A stretch of 6,544 nt of DNA from Bacteroidales bacterium Bact_23 (GCA_001603685.1 LUZO01000286.1:1-6544), one strand, 5' to 3'. Positions 1 to 6,204 are shown, numbered from the stretch's first letter. Notes: a model not told the origin generated them from the sequence alone. Numbers and translations are program-made.

Positions 1-63
1 ACTGAAAATTTTTTGTGAACAAATGCAATGGTATCAGGTTTATAGAAATGAAATCCTTCAACC

Positions 64-261
64 GTGCATCACGAGAAAAACAATTCAGAACCCAAATCGC
101 CCTGCAAGCGGGTTTGCCGGCTTAACGAAGAGGGCATGTGCGTTGGCTGCTTCCGCAACCTCGACGAGATTGCCAACTGGTCAATCCTCTCGAAGGACGA
201 AAAGCTGGAGGTACTCCGCAAGGCGCATCTGCGTATGCAGCTTCGTGAAATTAAATTCTGA
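64..261 (+). CDS. DUF1289 family small four-cysteine protein
   Basis: A 65-residue cytosolic protein of the DUF1289 family (small, often annotated as a predicted Fe-S or metal-binding protein; molecular role not established). The family signature is visible: S-P-C-K-x-V-C at residues 12-18, then G-M-C-V-G-C at 24-29, followed by R-N-L-D-E-I-x-x-W (31-39) and a charged helical tail. The four cysteines are C14, C18, C26 and C29. The start is a GTG; in this frame an upstream TGA at 49-51 and a TAG at 43-45 exclude any earlier ATG, and only 11 residues precede the conserved core. No clear ribosome binding site is seen, which is usual in Bacteroidota. Its TGA stop (259-261) directly abuts the stop codon of convergent gldB, so the two transcripts must overlap. 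Metal binding is inferred from the cysteine pattern, not shown. Confidence 0.85.
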   Translation: MHHEKNNSEPKSPCKRVCRLNEEGMCVGCFRNLDEIANWSILSKDEKLEVLRKAHLRMQLREIKF

Positions 262-1278
262 TTACCCCTTCCTGGGTTTGTAACCCGACTTTTCGAGTAT
301 TTCCTGAGAGTTGATATTGCTGAGCAGCCGGCTCAGGGGAACATCGTTTTTCTTCATATAGGCCCTTACGATCTGCCAGCCCAGCCATGCACCCGTACGC
401 GCGGGCGAATCCTGCGAAAATGAGGAGGTAAACGGGCCGTCAACCATAAACATACTCATGGCCTTGGAGTCGGTTTTATAGAGCAGTTCATTTTCGATGA
501 TAAACTGCCACAGGTTGCTTTCGTTCTGTATGCACCAGTCGAGTTGCGGCTGTGTAAAGCCGATCTTGAAGCGGTCGGCGCTCTTTTTCAGCATCACATC
601 GGTAAAAAAGAGCGTTTTCCCCTGTTCTATCATGGCGTCGAGCAGGGTGTAGGCGTCTTTTTTCTCCGGAATCAGCGTCATGCCGATCTCCTTCATCACA
701 TCCGGAACGATGTGGTCGCGGGTGTAGCGCTGCGAGATGTAGAGCGGAATGCCCATCAGATTGTAGGTTTCATAATTCTGACCCAGGTACATGTCGAGCG
801 CGATGATCAGTACCGAATCGGCATACTTCACCGGCATATGGAAGTCGTACCCCGAAACATAGGTGTAGGTTACCGGCGCAATGCTCCCGGCTATCTCCTT
901 TGTGAGAATCGCAAACGCATCTTCAAGCTCCTTTTCCATCCATTTCAGGTCGGGATACTGTTTGACGACTGCCTCATAAGCAGCCTTGTTTTCCGGATCA
1001 CTTACGAACTCCTTAAGCTGAGCCAGGCCTTCGCTGCCGATATCGCCGTCGCCCAGAAATACCGGAAACCAGCGGGCATTATCCTCAATCCTCTGTGCAA
1101 AATCAGCATCGCCGCCTCCGAACAGCAGTTTCTCATACCTTCTGATGTGGAAGCCCTCGTCGGAATAGCTTTCCGTTGCATCATCCCGGGTGGTTTGCTT
1201 GCCGGTGCGGTCGCCGGAGCAGGCTGCAAGCAGCATCAACAGTACGATTGCGGGTTTCAATAGATTCAGTCGCTTCAT
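262..1278 (-). CDS. gldB: Gliding motility-associated lipoprotein GldB
   Basis: A 338-residue lipoprotein of the GldB family, which in Flavobacterium is required for gliding and is associated with the type IX secretion/gliding machinery; homologs also occur in non-gliding Bacteroidota. The start is placed at the ATG at 1278, giving Met-Lys-Arg, a hydrophobic stretch and the lipobox L-A-A-C with lipidated Cys20. An in-frame TTG at 1311 is rejected because it lies inside the putative promoter. The mature protein shows family-like blocks: F-H-I-x-R-Y-E (43-49), A-L-D-M-Y-L-G (160-166), Y-I-S-Q-R-Y (about 180-185), and P-A-R-T-G-A-W-L-G-W-Q-I-V-R (292-305), ending with I-L-x-x-S-G-Y-K-P. Length is near the usual for the family. 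It has its own promoter just after the terminator of the upstream barrel gene. No gldC is in the window. Whether this organism glides cannot be told from one gene. Confidence 0.88.
   Translation of the reverse strand: MKRLNLLKPAIVLLMLLAACSGDRTGKQTTRDDATESYSDEGFHIRRYEKLLFGGGDADFAQRIEDNARWFPVFLGDGDIGSEGLAQLKEFVSDPENKAAYEAVVKQYPDLKWMEKELEDAFAILTKEIAGSIAPVTYTYVSGYDFHMPVKYADSVLIIALDMYLGQNYETYNLMGIPLYISQRYTRDHIVPDVMKEIGMTLIPEKKDAYTLLDAMIEQGKTLFFTDVMLKKSADRFKIGFTQPQLDWCIQNESNLWQFIIENELLYKTDSKAMSMFMVDGPFTSSFSQDSPARTGAWLGWQIVRAYMKKNDVPLSRLLSNINSQEILEKSGYKPRKG
273..293 (+). terminator. Weak hairpin, possible terminator for the DUF1289 gene
   Basis: GGGTT (274-278) pairs with AACCC (282-286) around a 3-nt loop, with a possible G-T closing pair (273/287), followed shortly by TTTT (290-293). 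It lies 12 bases past the DUF1289 stop and inside the last codons of gldB on the other strand. The stem is short and the T-run is not immediately adjacent, so the call is tentative. No better terminator exists near this gene end. Confidence 0.25.
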
Positions 1279-1308
1279 TTTTAGGTTGTTTTTCAGGAAA
1301 TTCTGCTG

Positions 1309-1316
1309 CAAAGTAA
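1309..1316 (-). promoter_or_regulatory. Putative -7 element of the gldB promoter
   Basis: Read on the minus strand, TTACTTTG followed by C is one mismatch from the Bacteroidota -7 consensus TAnnTTTG and lies about 30 bases before the gldB ATG. It immediately follows the T-run of the upstream intrinsic terminator. No convincing -33 TTG was found at the expected distance, so the assignment depends on the -7 box and position alone. Confidence 0.4.
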
Positions 1317-1348
1317 TAAAAAACCCCTGAAACGGACGGGTCAGGGGT
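1316..1348 (-). terminator. Intrinsic terminator after the 1371-1958 beta-barrel gene
   Basis: ACCCCTGA (1323-1330) pairs with TCAGGGGT (1341-1348): an 8-bp perfect stem with a 10-nt loop. Read on the minus strand it is followed by TTTTTT then ATT. It starts about 23 bases past the stop of the barrel gene and is well formed as a Rho-independent terminator. It isolates that gene from gldB. Confidence 0.8.
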
Positions 1349-1370
1349 AGAATAACGGTAAGTTTACGGG

Positions 1371-1958
1371 TTATAGTATCTTCCAGCCCAGGCTGAGCGA
1401 AATCAGGTTGTTTTTCAGAACCAGACCGTTGCTTTTCGAGAAATCGGACAAACCGAATTCATACCTCAGGTCGATGGTAAACATCATCAGGTCAACGCCG
1501 ACACCTGCCTGAACGGCGCAGTTGGCGCATCGGATATCCTTCCGGCCGGAGTCGTCCTCCCAGTTTTCGTTGTCCACATCCCGGAATACCGCCAGCGAAG
1601 CAACCGGCCCGGCCATCGCCCGCACATTGAAACAGCCTGTACTGATCAGTTTGCCACCCAGCATCACCGGCAGGTCAATCGTTCTGATGTGCAGGGTTTT
1701 GCTGCCGCTTTCGTGATTCTCGAGCAGTTTGCCGTTGCGGTTCATCAGAAGCAGTTCGGGCTGAATATAAATGCGGTTTCCGGCGCGCATAAACAGGCCG
1801 AAATGATGCGAATCCCTTATCAGCGCTTTTATCTCACTCTGATCGGTGGTGAATTTCGAAAAGGAAACCCCCGCTTTGGGGCCTATGGTAAAATACTGGC
1901 TTTGAACTGAAAGGGAAATCCCAAGGAACAAAGCCGCCAGAATCAGCAGCTTTTTCAT
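1371..1958 (-). CDS. Small outer-membrane beta-barrel protein (PF13568-like)
   Basis: A 195-residue predicted secreted outer-membrane protein. The chosen start at 1958 gives a standard Sec signal peptide (M-K-K, a hydrophobic core, cleavage likely after V-Q-S at residue 20, mature protein beginning Q-Y-F). An upstream in-frame ATG at 1997 would place the -7 promoter box inside the coding sequence and is rejected. The mature part begins with G-P-K-A-G-V-S-F and has alternating hydrophobic strands with Gly and aromatic residues, including I-Y-I-Q-P-E-L (63-69), I-D-L-P-V-M-L-G (94-101), R-A-M-A-G-P (113-118), and a final strand ending G-W-K-I-L. This is the pattern of the 8-stranded 'outer membrane protein beta-barrel' family widespread in Bacteroidota. 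It carries three cysteines, C109 and a C-A-N-C pair (144-147), unusual for such a barrel. Specific function is unknown. It is divergent from a second barrel gene. Confidence 0.8.
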   Translation of the reverse strand: MKKLLILAALFLGISLSVQSQYFTIGPKAGVSFSKFTTDQSEIKALIRDSHHFGLFMRAGNRIYIQPELLLMNRNGKLLENHESGSKTLHIRTIDLPVMLGGKLISTGCFNVRAMAGPVASLAVFRDVDNENWEDDSGRKDIRCANCAVQAGVGVDLMMFTIDLRYEFGLSDFSKSNGLVLKNNLISLSLGWKIL

Positions 1959-1977
1959 AATACCCGGTTTTATATTG

Positions 1978-1985
1978 CAAAGATA
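1978..1985 (-). promoter_or_regulatory. -7 promoter element for the 1371-1958 gene
   Basis: On the minus strand the sequence TATCTTTG followed by C is an exact match to the Bacteroidota -7 consensus TAnnTTTG. It lies about 20 bases before the ATG at 1958, implying a very short leader. A -33 TTG at 19-21 bases upstream is not evident. Confidence 0.65.
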
Positions 1986-2208
1986 ACAAATGATCAATTA
2001 AATACATCATTTACAATTAACTTGCCATAAATGGTAATTATTATGGAAGGGAAGATGTTTTTTTGAGTAAACGGCATCTGAATAACGGAGAAGAAGCCGG
2101 ATATCCGTTCTATCCGCCGGATAATGAGAATTTTAAGAGATGACTTGCCAAAATAATCATCTTTCCGGCTCCGGGTTAAGATTTATTGCCGGACAGCGTA
2201 AAACTTCT
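1986..2208. other. Divergent intergenic region between two barrel genes
   Basis: Non-coding spacer between the two opposed promoters. It is AT-rich near 1986-2060. It contains a cluster of CGGATA/TATCCG hexamers (2098-2103, 2102-2107, 2111-2116, 2118-2123) that includes the 10-bp palindrome CGGATATCCG and could form a small hairpin or an operator. It lies about 85-110 bases upstream of the plus-strand -7 box. No RNA gene or convincing small ORF was seen. Confidence 0.5.
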
Positions 2209-2216
2209 TACTTTTG
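2186..2216 (+). promoter_or_regulatory. Promoter of the PorT-like barrel gene (-33 TTG, -7 TACTTTTG)
   Basis: TACTTTTG (2209-2216) matches the Bacteroidota -7 consensus TAnnTTTG exactly, and TTG at 2186-2188 sits 20 bases upstream, the expected spacing for the -33 element. The ATG at 2233 follows after 16 bases, so the leader is very short. This promoter decides the start: an in-frame ATG at 2140 would lie upstream of it. Confidence 0.7.
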
Positions 2217-2232
2217 CAGAAAATATTCAGAT

Positions 2233-2928
2233 ATGAAAATGATGAAAAAAGTATTGCTCGCTTCGGTAGTGATGCTGCTGTTGTCATCCACCGGGGTTTT
2301 TGCTCAGTACAAGGCAGTGGAACTGGGCGTAAAGGTTGCTCCGAATTTCGGCTGGATTCGCGCCGATGCGGACAAATACAGCTCAGAGGGTATTGTACCG
2401 GGAATTGCCTGGGGGCTGATGACCGACTTCTACTTTGCCGAGAATTATGCGTTTGCCACCGGATTCAGCGTGGTTTTTCAGAACGGTAAGATGTCGTATC
2501 CCGATCTTCAGGTGTATAATATCGGTGTTCTTGACCGCAAGTACCGCATGAAATATGTGGATATACCGCTGACCATAAAAATGAAGACCAACGATCTGAA
2601 TAATTTCCGCTTTTACGGGCAGTTCGGCTTTCAGCCGGGGGTAAGGATAGGCTCTAAAGCCAGGGATTCCTTCAAGTCGGATACGCCGGGTATAAAAGTG
2701 ACCAAAAACTGGCACTCCATCGAATCGGAAACCAAACTTTTCAGGGTGGGTATGGTGGTTGGCATCGGTTTGGAATACCCGATCGATAACTCCACTTCGC
2801 TGATGGGTGGAATCACCTTCCTGAATGGCCTTACCGATATACTGAAAGGCAAGAATGCCGTTGACGGTACCGTAGAACACAGAGGGTTCCCGAATGCATT
2901 TGAACTTACGCTGGGCATTTTATTCTAA
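2233..2928 (+). CDS. PorT-like outer-membrane beta-barrel protein
   Basis: A 231-residue predicted outer-membrane protein. The start at 2233 follows the promoter at 2186-2216; ATGs at 2239 and 2242 are equally plausible and would shorten the signal peptide by 2-3 residues. The signal peptide has K-K, a hydrophobic run and probable cleavage after V-F-A (residue 24) before Q-Y-K. The mature chain starts E-L-G-V-K-V-A-P-N-F-G and continues with amphipathic strands: M-T-D-F-Y-F, G-F-S-V-V-F-Q, Y-V-D-I-P-L-T-I-K-M, F-R-F-Y-G-Q-F-G, V-G-I-G-L-E-Y. It ends in phenylalanine (G-I-L-F), the usual C-terminal aromatic of outer-membrane barrels. The Y-x-x-I-P-L motif and about 230-residue length match the PorT/OmpL-like barrel family (PF13568). 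PorT of Porphyromonas is a type IX secretion component, but many homologs are not, so only family membership is claimed. Followed by its own terminator. Confidence 0.82.
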   Translation: MKMMKKVLLASVVMLLLSSTGVFAQYKAVELGVKVAPNFGWIRADADKYSSEGIVPGIAWGLMTDFYFAENYAFATGFSVVFQNGKMSYPDLQVYNIGVLDRKYRMKYVDIPLTIKMKTNDLNNFRFYGQFGFQPGVRIGSKARDSFKSDTPGIKVTKNWHSIESETKLFRVGMVVGIGLEYPIDNSTSLMGGITFLNGLTDILKGKNAVDGTVEHRGFPNAFELTLGILF

Positions 2929-2979
2929 GAATCGGATAATCACTGTTTTGCCTGCTGCAAGGGCGAAGTGAAACATACA

Positions 2980-3011
2980 GGGGTTGCCTTTCCGGCAGCC
3001 TCTTTTATTTT
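2980..3011 (+). terminator. Intrinsic terminator after the PorT-like gene
   Basis: GGGGTTGCC (2980-2988) pairs with GGCAGCCTC (2994-3002), a 9-bp stem with two G-T wobbles and a 5-nt loop, followed by TTTTATTTT. It lies about 50 bases past the stop at 2928 and separates this gene from nadE. The T-run also reads TTATTTTG (3005-3012), close to a -7 box, so a nadE promoter may overlap it. Confidence 0.7.
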
Positions 3012-3091
3012 GCGGAAAGTGAAATCCGTTTGCTCCGGTTAACGGCCGCGCTCCGGAAATTTGTAATTTAGCTTCGAAATCCTTTGCCGTT

Positions 3092-4723
3092 ATGAAAATA
3101 GCTTTAGCGCAACTCAACTATAAGGTCGGCGATCTGGAAGGGAACAGCCGCAAAATCATTGAACAGATCCGGGCTTCCGCTGCCGCCGGCGCCGGCCTGG
3201 TGGTTTTCTCCGAAATGGCGCTGACGGGTTCTCCGGCCGGTGACCTGCTCGAATTCGATGAACTGACCGGCCGCTCCGAAGCGCTGATGCGGGAGATTGC
3301 CGCCGAATGCCGGGGCATTGCCGCCATTGTGGGCGCTCCATCGCGCAACCGCACGGGCAGGGGCAAACCGCTGCACAATTCGGCATGGATGCTTGCCGGC
3401 GGCGAAGTGAAACAATTGATTCACCGCCAGGTATCCGTCAATTACGATGTGGCTGATGATTCGCGTTACTTTGAGCCGGGCGCCGGAGACATCACAACCG
3501 GAATCAACGGACTGCAGCTTGCCGTAATTACCGGCGACCTTACGCCCGAAGGTGCGTTGCCGGTGAACCGCCGGACTCTCCCTGAAGGCGTCAGCCTGAT
3601 CATCAGCATTGCCGCCTCTCCTTTTCATTACAACCGGCCGCTGATCCGCCGGAAGGCCATCCGCGGGCTTGCCCTGGAAACCGGTCTGCCGGTGATTTAT
3701 GTGAACCAGACGGGCGCAAATACCTCGCTGATATACGATGGCGGCTCGTTTGTAAGCGACGCCGGCGGGAATGTCATCCGGGAACTGCCGCTATTCAGCG
3801 AAGCGGTTGAGGTGGTTGAATATGACGCTTCATGGAGCGGCGGCCGGCCGGCGCCGGAGGTGGTTATTGATGAAGAGGAACGCGATATCGCCCTGATTCA
3901 CGATGCCCTGATTCTGGGCATCCGCGATTATTTCCGGAAGTCGGGATTTAAGAAAGCGATTCTCGGCCTTTCGGGCGGAATTGACTCGGCGGTGGTGATG
4001 GCGCTTGCCACTGAGGCGCTGGGCGCCGAAAATGTGTACGGCATCATGCTTCCATCCCATTTCTCGCCATCGCATTCGGTGGATGATGCGCATGCGCTGG
4101 CCATAAACCTGGGCTGCCGGGCCGACATCATCCCCATCGAAGAGCCTTTCCATACGCTGGAGAAGAGCCTGAAACCCCATTTCGGGGATTTGCCCTTCGG
4201 CCTTACCGAAGAGAATATGCAGGCCCGCATCCGGGGCGTCATCCTGATGGCCATGTCGAACAAATTCGGTTATATCCTGCTGAATACCAGCAATAAAAGC
4301 GAGTCGGCCGTTGGATACGGCACTTTATACGGCGATATGTGCGGCGGTCTGGCGGTGCTGGGCGATGTCTATAAAACCGATGTGTACCGGCTGGCCCGCT
4401 ACATCAATCGGAACGGTGAAATCATTCCGCTGCACACCATTGTGAAGCCGCCTTCAGCCGAACTGCGCCCCGACCAGAAAGACAGCGACTCGCTGCCCGA
4501 TTACGACATCCTGGATAAACTGCTCTTCCGCTACATCGAGAAGCAGAACGGAAAGCAGGAACTTGTGGAGATGGGTTTCGATCCCGGACTGGTCGCCCGG
4601 GTGCTGAAAATGGTGAATGCCAACGAATGGAAACGCTATCAGTCGGCGCCCGTTCTGCGGGTTTCGCCGCGCGCTTTTGGCTCCGGAAGGCGGATGCCGC
4701 TGGTGGCTGCCTTCCCCGGATAA
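3092..4723 (+). CDS. nadE: Two-domain NAD+ synthase, glutaminase domain apparently inactive
   Basis: A 543-residue cytosolic enzyme for the last step of NAD biosynthesis: ATP-dependent amidation of deamido-NAD+. Residues 1 to about 250 form a nitrilase-fold (glutaminase) domain and about 265-543 the synthetase domain. The synthetase domain keeps its PP-loop S-G-G-I-D-S (294-299), N-T-S-N-K-S-E (398-404), G-D-V-Y-K-T (424-429), K-P-P-S-A-E-L-R-P-x-Q (452-462) and the C-terminal R-A-F-G-S-G-R-R-M-P. In the nitrilase domain Glu41 (F-S-E) is kept. The usual catalytic Lys of H-K-Q-x-L-P-N-Y is Arg112 (H-R-Q-V-S-V-N-Y). The usual I-C-E-D-L-W nucleophile motif reads I-T-G-D-L-T (Thr147). The family's N-Q-V-G-G-x-D pocket loop reads N-Q-T-G-A-N-T (205-211). 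Glutamine use is therefore probably lost and free ammonia the nitrogen source (inference). Length is normal and the frame is intact. A TTTGC ends 4 bases before the ATG; no strong promoter match. Confidence 0.93.
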   Translation: MKIALAQLNYKVGDLEGNSRKIIEQIRASAAAGAGLVVFSEMALTGSPAGDLLEFDELTGRSEALMREIAAECRGIAAIVGAPSRNRTGRGKPLHNSAWMLAGGEVKQLIHRQVSVNYDVADDSRYFEPGAGDITTGINGLQLAVITGDLTPEGALPVNRRTLPEGVSLIISIAASPFHYNRPLIRRKAIRGLALETGLPVIYVNQTGANTSLIYDGGSFVSDAGGNVIRELPLFSEAVEVVEYDASWSGGRPAPEVVIDEEERDIALIHDALILGIRDYFRKSGFKKAILGLSGGIDSAVVMALATEALGAENVYGIMLPSHFSPSHSVDDAHALAINLGCRADIIPIEEPFHTLEKSLKPHFGDLPFGLTEENMQARIRGVILMAMSNKFGYILLNTSNKSESAVGYGTLYGDMCGGLAVLGDVYKTDVYRLARYINRNGEIIPLHTIVKPPSAELRPDQKDSDSLPDYDILDKLLFRYIEKQNGKQELVEMGFDPGLVARVLKMVNANEWKRYQSAPVLRVSPRAFGSGRRMPLVAAFPG

Positions 4724-4743
4724 CGAAAAATTACAGTCATAAA

Positions 4744-4770
4744 AAAAGCCATACTTCAAGCATGGCTTTT
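4744..4770. terminator. Bidirectional terminator between nadE and nfu
   Basis: AAAAGCCAT (4744-4752) pairs with ATGGCTTTT (4762-4770), a 9-bp stem with a 9-nt loop. A-runs and T-runs on both sides (seven A on the left) let it act in both directions. It starts about 20 bases past the nadE stop and the same distance past the nfu stop read from the right, as expected between convergent genes. Confidence 0.8.
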
Positions 4771-4790
4771 CTGTGAGATTCAATAACAGA

Positions 4791-5039
4791 TTAGAAAAGG
4801 TTGAGCGCTTCCACCGATTTGATTTCGGGGATTGCCCTCTTAACTGCCTCTTCAACCCCGTTTTTAAGGGTCATTCTGCTGAACGGGCATGAACCACAGG
4901 CTCCCTGAAGTTCAACATTTACAATATTATCATCGGTCAGCTCTACAAAGTGGATGTCACCGCCATCGGCCTGAAGATAAGGCCTGATCTGCTCCAGAAC
5001 ATTCTTCACTTTTATGGTCAGTTCTTCGTGATTCGACAT
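4791..5039 (-). CDS. NifU C-terminal domain (Nfu) iron-sulfur scaffold protein
   Basis: An 82-residue stand-alone NifU C-terminal domain protein. Nfu-type proteins assemble a [4Fe-4S] cluster across a dimer and pass it to client proteins. The family features are clear: I-R-P-Y-L-Q-A-D-G-G-D-I (18-29), a central strand N-V-E-L-Q-G-A (41-47), then the ligand motif C-G-S-C (C48, C51) followed by P-F-S and M-T-L-K-x-G-V-E (56-63), and a C-terminal I-P-E-I. The length equals the bare domain, with no NifU N-terminal or A-type fusion. The ATG at 5039 is the natural start. It follows the Mrp ATPase gene by 33 bp with no terminator between them, so the two are probably co-transcribed and act together in Fe-S cluster handling. 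Confidence 0.92.
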   Translation of the reverse strand: MSNHEELTIKVKNVLEQIRPYLQADGGDIHFVELTDDNIVNVELQGACGSCPFSRMTLKNGVEEAVKRAIPEIKSVEALNLF

Positions 5040-5072
5040 AGTTGTTTGTTTTATAAGGTTCTTTATTCTTGT

Positions 5073-6173
5073 TTATTTTGTGATTTCCACGATTTTGGTC
5101 GGGGCCATCGTTGCATTGCGGATGGCGATCTGCTGTGCGGTGGTTTCGGCCAGTTTTGCGAAGGCTTCCGATACCGGTGAGCTGAAATCGAGTGCAATGG
5201 GGCTGCCCTTGTCGCCCGATTCGCAAATGCCCTGAACCAGCGGAATCTGTCCGAGCAGCGGAATATTGTTCTCTTCGGCCAGGCGCCTGCCGCCATCCTT
5301 TCCAAAGATAAAATACTTGTTCTCAGGTAGTTCGGCAGGAGTAAACCACGCCATATTTTCAATCAGCCCGAGAATGGGCACATTGATGGTATCCTGGGTA
5401 AACATTCCGATTGCCTTGCGTGCATCGGCCAGCGCCACTTCCTGAGGCGTGGTAACGATGCAGACGCCGGTTACGGGCAACTGCTGCACGATGGTGAGGT
5501 GGATATCGCCGGTTCCGGGAGGCATATCGATGACCAGGTAGTCGAGTTCTCCCCAGTCGGCTTCGCTGAAAAGCTGGGTAAGGGCATTGCTGGCCATAGG
5601 TCCGCGCCAGATCAGCGCTTTCGCGGGATCCACAAAGAAACCGATGGAGAGGATGTCGATGCCGTATTTGTGAACCGGAACCACATAGGCCTTTCCGTCT
5701 TTCTCGATGGCAGCCGGTTTGGTATTCATCTCGTTGAACATCAGCGGAACCGACGGGCCGTAGATATCGGCGTCAATCAGTCCGACTTTCGCACCGGTAC
5801 GGCCAAGGGCAACGGCCAGGTTGGCGGCAACGGTCGATTTGCCTACGCCGCCTTTTCCGGAGGCAACGGCAATGATATTTTTAACGCCTTTCAGAAGCTG
5901 CTCCGAGGCTGCCCTGCGGCTGGTTACGCGCGATGTCATCTCCACATTCACTTCGGCCCAGGGATCAACCAGTTGCTGAACCGCCCTGATGCAGTCTTTT
6001 TTTATGGTGTCCTTCAAAGGACAGGCCGGTGTGGTGAGCACAACCTTGAATGAAACCTTGTTTCCATCCACCTGAACATCTTCAATCATATTCAGCGTGA
6101 CCAGGTCTTTGCGAAGGTCAGGATCGTTTACTGTTCGTAAAGCATTGATAATGTCTTCTTTAGTAAAAGCCAT
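5073..6173 (-). CDS. Mrp/ApbC (NBP35-type) P-loop ATPase, Fe-S cluster carrier
   Basis: A 366-residue cytosolic ATPase of the Mrp/ApbC/NBP35 family, proposed Fe-S cluster carriers. Residues 1 to about 80 form a MIP18/DUF59 domain (D-P-D-L at 17-20; T-T-P-A-C-P-L with C51). The ParA/MinD-like ATPase follows: deviant Walker A G-K-G-G-V-G-K-S-T (106-114), D-A-D-I-Y-G-P-S-V-P (134-143), I-W-R-G-P-M (188-193), Walker B region V-I-D-M-P-P-G-T-G-D (214-223) and T-T-P-Q-E-V-A-L-A-D (241-250). The C-x-x-C that binds the cluster in ApbC/NBP35, expected just after E-N-M, is absent: the stretch reads N-M-A-W-F-T-P-A-E-L-P-E-N-K-Y (273-287). As I recall, many Bacteroidota homologs share this form. ATP binding is secure; how it holds a cluster is open. 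First gene of a two-gene operon with nfu. Start ATG at 6173. Confidence 0.93.
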   Translation of the reverse strand: MAFTKEDIINALRTVNDPDLRKDLVTLNMIEDVQVDGNKVSFKVVLTTPACPLKDTIKKDCIRAVQQLVDPWAEVNVEMTSRVTSRRAASEQLLKGVKNIIAVASGKGGVGKSTVAANLAVALGRTGAKVGLIDADIYGPSVPLMFNEMNTKPAAIEKDGKAYVVPVHKYGIDILSIGFFVDPAKALIWRGPMASNALTQLFSEADWGELDYLVIDMPPGTGDIHLTIVQQLPVTGVCIVTTPQEVALADARKAIGMFTQDTINVPILGLIENMAWFTPAELPENKYFIFGKDGGRRLAEENNIPLLGQIPLVQGICESGDKGSPIALDFSSPVSEAFAKLAETTAQQIAIRNATMAPTKIVEITK

Positions 6174-6204
6174 GGTAGTATATTTTGGGGTTATTTAGAA
6201 CGGG

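Noticed and set aside
544..1263. Long plus-strand open frame antisense to gldB
   Set aside because: It is the complement of a well-supported gene; its translation shows no family features and its openness follows from gldB codon usage.
1279..1311. N-terminal extension of GldB from a TTG at 1311
   Set aside because: The TTG is part of the -7 box, and the ATG at 1278 gives a proper lipoprotein signal with Cys at position 20.
1959..1997. Extension of the minus-strand barrel protein from an ATG at 1997
   Set aside because: The exact -7 match at 1978-1985 lies within it, and the ATG at 1958 starts a standard signal peptide.
2140..2232. N-terminal extension of the PorT-like barrel from an ATG at 2140
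   Set aside because: The extension would cover the -33 and -7 promoter elements and would bury the signal peptide 31 residues inside the protein.
5499..6053. Plus-strand open frame antisense to the Mrp ATPase gene
   Set aside because: It mirrors a strongly conserved coding region, and its translation is repetitive in Gly/Arg/His with no recognisable domain.
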